Part shown: positions 23,510 through 29,485 of the stretch, piece after piece | Layout of the letters: every line of letters begins with the position of its first letter | Numbering within the stretch: position 1 is the stretch's first letter | Source: Bacillota bacterium | GTDB lineage: Bacteria; Bacillota; Clostridia; Acetivibrionales; DTU013 | Reading direction: 5' to 3' | NCBI GenBank assembly: GCA_023435805.1 | Contig: JAEZMC010000294.1 | Coordinates: 1 to 29,485 of the forward strand | Length of the DNA stretch: 29,485 nucleotides | Program-made: the position numbers and the translations under genes | Notes under the pieces: generated by a model | What the model saw: the letters and a program-made list of their open reading frames with translations, nothing else | What the model was told of the DNA's origin: nothing | The model's database searches: none

Positions 23510-24514
23510 TTATTTCTTGATCTGCTTCACAGCCTTTTCCGCATACCGGTTATCTACCAGATCTTTATAGGGAGCGGCATTTTTCAGTTCGCCGGCTGTT
23601 TTCATGACCTCCTGCAAAAGGCCCAGGGCTTGCTCTTTCATCACCGGGTCTTTGCACCAGGTATCCTGATCCTTGTAGCGTTTGGCCACTGCAACCAGCA
23701 GTTCCCTGTCCGAGTCCGGGAAGGAAGCTTTGATTGCATCCGCTACCTCCTCAGGCGTATGAGTGTCCACCCAGACCTGCCCCCTGTAGATTGCGTTGGT
23801 AAACTTCTGGATCGCGCCGGGGTTTTTCTTTATGAAGCTCTTCTTGGCATAGTAGGCGGTATAAGGGATTTCTCCGCTGTCTTTGCCGACTGAGGCCAGT
23901 ATGTAACCTTTACCTTCCCTTTCTACCGTTGAAGCTACCGGTTCGAAAAGTGTGACGTAATCTCCGCTTCCGCCGGTGAAAGCACCTGCCATCAAGGCAA
24001 ACTGAATACTGGTATCAATGGTGACATCCTTTCCCGGTATGACACCGTTTTTCTTCAGTACGTATTCCAGAGTCATTTCGGGCACACCGCCCTTCCGGCC
24101 GCCGATAATGGTCCTCCCCTTTACATTGGACCATTTGAAATCGGGATCGGGTTTCCTGCCTACCAGGAACGAGCCGTCACGCTTTGTAAGCTGTGCGAAT
24201 ACAACGGCATAATCCTCCTTTCCCTCATTGTAAACGTAGATGGCAGCTTCCGGGCCTGAGAAACCAATATCCGCCTGTCCTGAAAGCACAGCCGTCATGA
24301 CCTTGTCTGCTCCCTGCCCGTTGATCAGTTCGACGGAGAGCCCTTCCTCCTTGAAGTAGCCAAGGTTCAGCGCCACGTACTGTGGTGCGTAAAAAATGGA
24401 ATGTGTCACTTCGCTGAGCTTGATTGTGGTGAGCTCCTGATTGCCGCAGCCCGCAAATCCCATAGCCAGGCATAGCGTCAGCACTGCAGCCATTAGTGCT
24501 TTGATCATTTTCAT
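23510..24514 (-). CDS. ABC transporter substrate-binding lipoprotein (NMT1/SsuA/TauA-like)
   Basis: 334 residues. An N-terminal lipoprotein signal ends in a FAGC lipobox with Cys23 as the lipidated residue. The mature part follows the NMT1/THI5-like fold: HSIFYAPQYVALNLGYFKEEGL, INGQGADKVMTAVLSGQADIG, and KGRTIIGGRKGGVPEMTLEY. Such proteins bind thiamine precursors, alkanesulfonates, taurine, nitrate or similar small molecules and deliver them to a membrane permease. The substrate is not evident, and no sulfonate or thiamine genes are nearby. A GGGGG box precedes the ATG. It is third in the operon after the ATPase and permease, about 38 nt past the permease stop. Confidence 0.9.
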   Translation of the reverse strand: MKMIKALMAAVLTLCLAMGFAGCGNQELTTIKLSEVTHSIFYAPQYVALNLGYFKEEGLSVELINGQGADKVMTAVLSGQADIGFSGPEAAIYVYNEGKEDYAVVFAQLTKRDGSFLVGRKPDPDFKWSNVKGRTIIGGRKGGVPEMTLEYVLKKNGVIPGKDVTIDTSIQFALMAGAFTGGSGDYVTLFEPVASTVEREGKGYILASVGKDSGEIPYTAYYAKKSFIKKNPGAIQKFTNAIYRGQVWVDTHTPEEVADAIKASFPDSDRELLVAVAKRYKDQDTWCKDPVMKEQALGLLQEVMKTAGELKNAAPYKDLVDNRYAEKAVKQIKK

Positions 24515-24552
24515 TGACTTTCCCCCTATCGGAAAAATGCTGATAAATAAAT

Positions 24553-25374
24553 CTAAATATTGATGTGTCTTCTGTTTTTAATCAGCAGTTTTTCAAGATA
24601 AACCACACCCTGGTACATCAATGCTGCGGCAGCAGCTAAAATCAATACCGAGGTCATGACCAGATCCAGCTGGAATACCTGTCCTCCATATACGATCAAG
24701 TATCCGAGGCCGGCTTTGGATACCAGGAATTCTCCGACGATCACACCTACCCATGACAGACCCACACTGATTTTCAGTGCGTTGATGATGACAGGAAATG
24801 AAGACGGCAGCACCACCTTAGATAATATTTGCAGCCTGCTGGCTCCAAAAATCCTGACAAGCTTGATCATTTCCTCATCCACTGCCAGAAAACCGTTCAA
24901 CACCTCCAGAATGGTGACAATCAGAGAAATGGTCAGCGCAATCACAATAATGGAGGCCGGTCCGGCTCCGATCCATACAATGAAGATCGGGCCAAGCGCA
25001 ATTTTGGGAAGGCTGTTCAGCACAACCAGGTATGGATCCAGCGTCTTCGCAAGGAATTCGGACCACCAGAGAAATATGGCGATAATCGTGCCGATCAGCG
25101 TACCCAGCAGAAAACCGATTACCGTTTCAGCACAAGTGACGCCTGTATGATAGAATAAATTTCCTTCCCGGTATAGGTTGCCCAGCGTTTTGATTATTCT
25201 GGAAGGCTGGCTTGTAATAAAGGGATCAATCACCTTCAGGTCTGCGAGTGTTTCCCAGAGGATAAAAAATACAAAGAGAATGAGAAGCTGGGCGGACAGA
25301 ATGGTAAACTTCCTCAGCCTGACTTTTTTTAAAAACAGCCTGTGCTCCGCCGACATTTGACTATCCTTTTGCAT
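24553..25374 (-). CDS. ABC transporter permease (SsuC/TauC/ThiX-like)
   Basis: A polytopic inner-membrane protein of about 273 residues with six predicted spans and the EAA loop that contacts the ATPase, read as LVRIFGASRLQILSKVVLP. It contains NSLPKIALGPIFIVWIGAG, typical of the nitrate/sulfonate/taurine permease family. I use the ATG at 25374, which has a GGGGG site 9 nt upstream. An alternative ATG at 25395 overlaps the ATPase stop as ATGA but lacks a well-placed ribosome site; either keeps the gene coupled to the ATPase. Confidence 0.9.
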   Translation of the reverse strand: MQKDSQMSAEHRLFLKKVRLRKFTILSAQLLILFVFFILWETLADLKVIDPFITSQPSRIIKTLGNLYREGNLFYHTGVTCAETVIGFLLGTLIGTIIAIFLWWSEFLAKTLDPYLVVLNSLPKIALGPIFIVWIGAGPASIIVIALTISLIVTILEVLNGFLAVDEEMIKLVRIFGASRLQILSKVVLPSSFPVIINALKISVGLSWVGVIVGEFLVSKAGLGYLIVYGGQVFQLDLVMTSVLILAAAAALMYQGVVYLEKLLIKNRRHINI

Positions 25375-25391
25375 TTCGCACATCCCCCGTT

Positions 25392-26159
25392 TCATATATG
25401 GATATCGAGATCCTTCCAAATCCTGTTGAAATACCACCGGAACTCGGGTGCCTCTCTGCAGCGGATAGGTGTCCTGTTGTCACAGCTCAGCCGGATATCA
25501 TAAATACTTTTTATTGTTCCCGGCCTTTTTGTCAGCACGACCACCCTGTCCGCCATACCGATGCTCTCGGCAATATCGTGGGTCACCAGGACAGCTGTTT
25601 TATTTTCCTTTTTAATAATGCCATATATATCTTCGGTCACGGCAAGACGTGTCTGATAATCCAGAGCGGAAAACGCCTCGTCAAGCAGCAGAATCCGCGG
25701 TTTGGTGGCAAGGGTCCGGATAAGGGAGGCCCTCTGTCTCATACCGCCCGACAGCTGGTTTGGATATTTGTTTTTGAATTCGGCCAGGCCATAGGTCTCC
25801 AGCAGCTTTGAAACATAGGCCGCGGTGTCGGCATGAAGAGACTTCGTGATTTCAAGCCCCAGTATGACATTTTCGAAAATCGTTCTCCATTCAAACAAAT
25901 GATCCTTCTGCAGCATATAGCCGACCTGGCTCGAAGGCCCATTAACCTGCCTTCCGCCCACTGCCACAGTACCTTCGGACGGAGTCAGCAGTCCGGCAAC
26001 CAGAGACAGAAGTGTGGACTTTCCGCAGCCGCTAGGCCCGACTATGCAGACAAATTCCCCTTCCTCCACCGTCAGGCTGAGGTCCTTCAGCACTGAAACC
26101 TCTCCGTTTAAAGAATGGTATTTCATGCCAAGGCTATGTATTTCCACCACTGCGCCCAA
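25392..26159 (-). CDS. ABC transporter ATP-binding protein (SsuB/TauB-like)
   Basis: About 255 residues. ATPase motifs are complete: Walker A GPSGCGKST (41-49), Q-loop MLQKD, signature LSGGMRQR (136-143), Walker B LLLDEAFSALD (157-167) and switch LVTHD. It powers uptake with the permease and lipoprotein encoded next. No ATG fits. A TTG at 26157-26159 has CGGGAGG 8 nt upstream and gives the expected N terminus before VVEIHSLGMKY; the in-frame ORF reaching 26285 includes terminator-proximal sequence. A rare TTG start on the first gene would keep expression modest. Confidence 0.9.
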   Translation of the reverse strand: MGAVVEIHSLGMKYHSLNGEVSVLKDLSLTVEEGEFVCIVGPSGCGKSTLLSLVAGLLTPSEGTVAVGGRQVNGPSSQVGYMLQKDHLFEWRTIFENVILGLEITKSLHADTAAYVSKLLETYGLAEFKNKYPNQLSGGMRQRASLIRTLATKPRILLLDEAFSALDYQTRLAVTEDIYGIIKKENKTAVLVTHDIAESIGMADRVVVLTKRPGTIKSIYDIRLSCDNRTPIRCREAPEFRWYFNRIWKDLDIHI

Positions 26160-26188
26160 ATAACCAACCTCCCGGGCAGCATACTGTA

Positions 26189-26210
26189 ACGGCAGCTGAT
26201 TCAGCTCCGT
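26189..26210. promoter_or_regulatory. Operator-like palindrome upstream of the ABC operon
   Basis: ACGG-c-AGCTGA/TCAGCT-CCGT around one central base, 10-bp arms with one extra base, 30 nt before the TTG start. It could bind a regulator or fold in the leader. I see no convincing promoter; TTTCAC with TATATG (17-nt spacing) upstream is a weak candidate. Confidence 0.4.
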
Positions 26211-26271
26211 CCAGCAAGCTCTCATACTGCACACATTACAGCATATAAAAATACAGGGAAAATAGTGAAAG

Positions 26272-26300
26272 AAAAAAACGCGCAATATACATTACGCGTT
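26272..26300 (-). terminator. Intrinsic terminator of the UPF0182 gene
   Basis: A 10-bp stem (26291-26300 with 26277-26286), one pair G-U on the minus strand, with a four-base loop, followed by five more T. It lies 30 nt after the UPF0182 stop and separates it from the ABC operon. Confidence 0.88.
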
Positions 26301-26329
26301 TTCTGATGATGAATTTTTAGTTTCTGATG

Positions 26330-29062
26330 TTATCTCAATTCCCCGATTAAATCTCCCAGCTCCTCCAGCTGCTTTTTCAGTTCATCATATTTGCTGAGAA
26401 TTTCATCGATCTTTTTACTGTCCATTCCTGTTTGAGCATTGCCATTTTGAGTATTGTTATTCTGCGTTCCACCGTTTTGGGTACCGGCGTTTCCGGGAGT
26501 TTCACCTGTGACCGGCGGGATCGTACGACCGGAGAACAGATCGGCAAGGGCTGCATCCAGATTGGTACCGATACCGTACATGAACTCATCCCCGCTTTGG
26601 TAACCGACGACGATTTCCTTTACTTCGGGAGACGCCGACGTGTTATTGGCCTTCAGGTATATGGGCTCCACATACAATATACTGTTTTCAATGGGTATGA
26701 CCAGCAGGTTTCCCTTATATACATCGGAACCGCTCTGCCCCCAAAGTGTCATATCTTCAGATATCTTGTCGATCTGGTTGATCTTGACCTCTACCTGGTT
26801 CGGTCCCAGAATATTGGTACTCTTCGGGAAATTGAACAGGATCATTTCGCCATAATTTTCAGAGGAATTCCTTACCGCCAGCCAGGAAACCATGTTATGC
26901 TTTTGTGCGCCGTAAGGCGTGAAGGGACGCATCAGTATCAGCTCAGCCTTATTCCCGAGTTCGTCCGGCAGCTTGATCATGTTGTAATAAGGCTCGATTT
27001 CCTGCAGGTCTGAAGAATTCCTGCTGGTCGGAATCTGTGCAACGTCCCACAAATCCTGCTGCGAGTAAAAATCCTCTACGTTTTCAGGGAGAATGTGGTA
27101 TTTTTTCATCATTTCAGTCTGAATCTTGAACAGAACCTCCGGATATCTTGTATGGCCTGCGATTTCGGCAGGCAGCTCCTTGTCGCTGAAAGCCTCGGGG
27201 TAAATGCGCTGCAGTGATTGTATGATGGGGTCTGTTTTGTCGATAATATAACACTCCACCTTACCGTCGTAAGCATCGATGACGATCTTGGCGGAATTCC
27301 GAATATAGTTCAGATTGCCGTAATACTGGGCATTTGGGAACTTATCGGTTGTTGTATAGGCATCGAGCACCCATTTCAGCCTGCCCTCCTCGGTAGGGAT
27401 GATATACGGATCATTATCCACGGTCAGGAAAGGGAGCGCCATGCTGGCACGGCTGACAATCTCCCTGTTCAGGAGCAGCCGGGCATTGTTGGTATAGCTG
27501 GAAATAAACATTTTAAAGTCCTGATATTTCAATGAGAACAGCACCTTGTTCAGGAAATTCAGCTGAATGCCGCCTTCACCTGTGTAGGAGGTGGTTCTGC
27601 TTCCGTCGTAGGTGATTTCATTCAGATCCCTTGCCTGTGTGATGACATGTTCCTTTGTCAATTCTCCGTAATAGATTTCAGGTCTTTCAATTTTCAGCGA
27701 AGGGTCGATGGACTTGTTGTCCAGACCGCTCATGATGAAGTCCACCTGACCTTTTGGGGTGATTTTGTTAATGGGGTTCATAACGATGCCATACCCATGT
27801 GTATAACGGTTGGTCGTATTCAGATAGGTTTTGTCCGGCAGCCTGTTTTTGTCGATTTCCCTGGCGGTGATGAATACCGGCGTTTCCTGACCGTTGATGT
27901 AATAATTGATAATGTCGCCGTCCTTGAAGGAATAGAACGCGGTATTGCTCTGCAGCTGCAGGTTGCTGTCCAGCGTAGACTTGATGTCGACAATCCGGAT
28001 ATTGCGCATGGTGTCATTATTTCGCGCCAGTATTTCAGGCGTCAGCTCCTGCATGTTATCAAAATTATAGGTTTTGATTTTATCGAGACCGTACGCCTTC
28101 CGGGTTTCGGAGATATTATTGGTAAGGTACGGCTTCTCGTAATCCACTTCGTTCGGCTTAACAAAAATGTTTTGGGTAAACATCGCAATGCCCACCACCA
28201 CCAGCCATATGGCGGGATAAACTGCAAAGGCTATGGCGGCTTTCTTCAACATGCCTTTCTTGATAAACAATAGCGCCACGATGGTTGCGGCAATAACGAT
28301 AAAAGGCGCTACCGTGTAATACTTCAGCCAGATGTTCGCATTGATATAGCTGGCGCCGGTGTATTCCATCACGGTTCCGTAGAGTATTTCCTGCTTGACC
28401 AGCCAGTAGGAGGCGGCCTTTATCACGAAAAACAGCGCAATGTTGATCAAATTGTGCGTGATGACGCTTTTAACCTTCAGATCATTCAACTGGATCGTTC
28501 CTGAAGAATTTGCCATGAAAAGCAGAAGGTAATATATGACCGTATAGGCAATCAGAAACAGGCACAACGTGGATGCAAAACTATATAACGTCGAATAGAA
28601 AGGCCTTATGAACACATAAAAGCCGATATCCCTTGAAAAAATGGGGTCATTCATATTGAAGGAAGTGCTGTTGAGGAAATATAGAATCTTCTGGTAGAAC
28701 ATCTCCTTGAAAATAAGAGAGCCCAACAGCGCAACAACGGCGGCGATCGGAAAATTGGGTATTTTCCGCTGGGGCAGCTCCAGTTTTGCATAGTAGGCGT
28801 TCATATTCTTCTTGATAAAGCGGTTGGTAACGGCGATAATGATAAATATTAAAACAAAGCTCGCAGCAAAAGAGACTGCTTTTGCAATCAGATTGGTGAT
28901 ATACACACTGGAGAAGCCGCCGATTTCATCCAGCTGTATCAAGTCCAGGTAAATGCTTGCACAGACTGCAATGAGAATAACTGCTGCAATAATGATCGTA
29001 ATTGGAACGATCCATTTCTTCATACTATTCTTGTTCTTTTCCTGATAATAATCATATACCAT
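26330..29062 (-). CDS. UPF0182 family integral membrane protein
   Basis: 910 residues, typical for UPF0182 (PF03699). The first 300 or so residues contain about seven hydrophobic spans, beginning WIVPITIIIAAVILIAVC. A large extracytoplasmic region follows, with family-like stretches such as TYNFDNMQELTPEILARNN, NRYTHGYGIVMNPINK, LDAYTTTDKFPNAQYYGNLN and GQSGSDVYKGNLLVIPIENS. Near the C terminus is an Asn/Gly/Thr/Gln-rich linker (about 855-880) and a charged helix. The family has no established function. GGGGTG precedes the ATG, and the gene starts 37 nt after ftsY, so it is probably cotranscribed with it. Confidence 0.92.
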   Translation of the reverse strand: MVYDYYQEKNKNSMKKWIVPITIIIAAVILIAVCASIYLDLIQLDEIGGFSSVYITNLIAKAVSFAASFVLIFIIIAVTNRFIKKNMNAYYAKLELPQRKIPNFPIAAVVALLGSLIFKEMFYQKILYFLNSTSFNMNDPIFSRDIGFYVFIRPFYSTLYSFASTLCLFLIAYTVIYYLLLFMANSSGTIQLNDLKVKSVITHNLINIALFFVIKAASYWLVKQEILYGTVMEYTGASYINANIWLKYYTVAPFIVIAATIVALLFIKKGMLKKAAIAFAVYPAIWLVVVGIAMFTQNIFVKPNEVDYEKPYLTNNISETRKAYGLDKIKTYNFDNMQELTPEILARNNDTMRNIRIVDIKSTLDSNLQLQSNTAFYSFKDGDIINYYINGQETPVFITAREIDKNRLPDKTYLNTTNRYTHGYGIVMNPINKITPKGQVDFIMSGLDNKSIDPSLKIERPEIYYGELTKEHVITQARDLNEITYDGSRTTSYTGEGGIQLNFLNKVLFSLKYQDFKMFISSYTNNARLLLNREIVSRASMALPFLTVDNDPYIIPTEEGRLKWVLDAYTTTDKFPNAQYYGNLNYIRNSAKIVIDAYDGKVECYIIDKTDPIIQSLQRIYPEAFSDKELPAEIAGHTRYPEVLFKIQTEMMKKYHILPENVEDFYSQQDLWDVAQIPTSRNSSDLQEIEPYYNMIKLPDELGNKAELILMRPFTPYGAQKHNMVSWLAVRNSSENYGEMILFNFPKSTNILGPNQVEVKINQIDKISEDMTLWGQSGSDVYKGNLLVIPIENSILYVEPIYLKANNTSASPEVKEIVVGYQSGDEFMYGIGTNLDAALADLFSGRTIPPVTGETPGNAGTQNGGTQNNNTQNGNAQTGMDSKKIDEILSKYDELKKQLEELGDLIGELR

Positions 29063-29099
29063 TTCTCACACCCCTGATAGTTATATTTTTCGTGCAGCT

Positions 29100-29485
29100 T
29101 CAGGAAAACAATGCCTCTACAAAATCCTTGGAATTGAACGGCTGCAGGTCGTCGATCTGCTCGCCCACTCCTATCAGCTTAACCGGAATATCAAGCTCCG
29201 ACTTGATCGCTATGACAATGCCCCCTTTTGCCGTACCGTCAAGCTTGGTGAGCACAATCCCGGAAATATCCGTCACCTCACTGAAGGTTTTTGCCTGAGA
29301 AACAGCGTTCTGACCGGTTGTGGCATCCAGCACGAGAAGGTTTTCTCGGGTGGCGTCCGGCATCTCCCTGTCTATTATACGGGAAACTTTCTTTAATTCC
29401 TCCATCAGATTCTTTTTTGTATGAAGTCTTCCCGCCGTATCGCAGATCAAAACATCCGCCTTACGTGCTCTGGCTGCCTGAAGGG
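29100..29485 (-). CDS. ftsY: Signal recognition particle receptor FtsY, C-terminal part
   Basis: The gene enters from the right edge and only its last 128 codons are present. They cover the later half of the SRP GTPase domain: CDTAGRLHTKKNLMEELKK, VLDATTGQNA, LTKLDGTAKGG and LIGVGEQIDDLQPFN, ending DFVEALFS. FtsY docks ribosome-SRP complexes at the membrane and stimulates GTP hydrolysis together with Ffh. Separation from Ffh is secure: the HTKKNLMEEL stretch and the GEQIDDLQPF ending are FtsY-specific, and a full ffh is present at 16900-18243. Confidence 0.95.
   Translation of the reverse strand, partial: LQAARARKADVLICDTAGRLHTKKNLMEELKKVSRIIDREMPDATRENLLVLDATTGQNAVSQAKTFSEVTDISGIVLTKLDGTAKGGIVIAIKSELDIPVKLIGVGEQIDDLQPFNSKDFVEALFS

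Noticed and set aside
23510..26159. Assigning the importer to thiamine precursor, taurine or sulfonate uptake
   Set aside because: The family covers all of these, and no riboswitch or pathway gene nearby decides the substrate.

Overview
This window looks like chromosome from an anaerobic Firmicute of the class Clostridia, with moderate G+C. The evidence is the conserved order ylxM-ffh-rpsP-khpA-rimM-trmD-rplS-rbgA-rnhB-ylqG-ylqH-yraN, strong GGAGG-type ribosome sites, sigma-A-type promoters, T-run terminators and an Rnf-like iron-sulfur/membrane protein. Every gene I can support lies on the minus strand, so transcription runs from position 29485 towards position 1. I see no rRNA, tRNA, CRISPR array, transposase or prophage gene.

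Layout in order of transcription. 29485-26330: the 3' part of ftsY (SRP receptor), then a 910-residue UPF0182 membrane protein closed by a strong terminator. 26159-23510: a three-gene ABC importer (ATPase, permease, NMT1/SsuA-like lipoprotein). 23212-18698: a full-length Lhr-type helicase with its own promoter. 18624-14226: the protein-targeting and ribosome block, ylxM-ffh-rpsP-khpA, then (after a terminator and a 62-bp tandem repeat) rimM-trmD, then rplS with its own promoter and terminator. 14084-8866: rbgA, rnhB, a FliK-like protein, an FlhB C-domain-like protein, yraN and an M19 dipeptidase, apparently one operon. 8689-7403: a MocR-like/class I aminotransferase. 7124-5697: purB, preceded by a structured leader that contains a terminator-like hairpin. 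5540-3666: a GntR/HutC regulator and a WecA/TagO-type phosphosugar transferase. 3568-378: a DUF2461 protein, a CoA-binding-fold protein, an unusual single-chain fusion of RnfD-like membrane and RnfC-like iron-sulfur modules, and a possible 39-codon ORF. At the left edge is the start of a short-chain dehydrogenase.

The core of the window is co-translational targeting (Ffh, FtsY, YlxM) joined to ribosome and tRNA maturation (S16, L19, RimM, TrmD, RbgA, KhpA). Compared with the Bacillus order as I know it, ftsY is separated from ylxM-ffh by about 10 kb (UPF0182, ABC importer, lhr), and ylqD is missing between khpA and rimM, where a tandem structured repeat now sits.

The items most worth a second look are the RnfD-RnfC fusion coupled to a CoA-binding protein, the repeated hairpin element in the rpsP-khpA-rimM stretch, the purB leader, and the ylxM start region (inverted repeat at the transcription start, five-codon upstream ORF, no Shine-Dalgarno).
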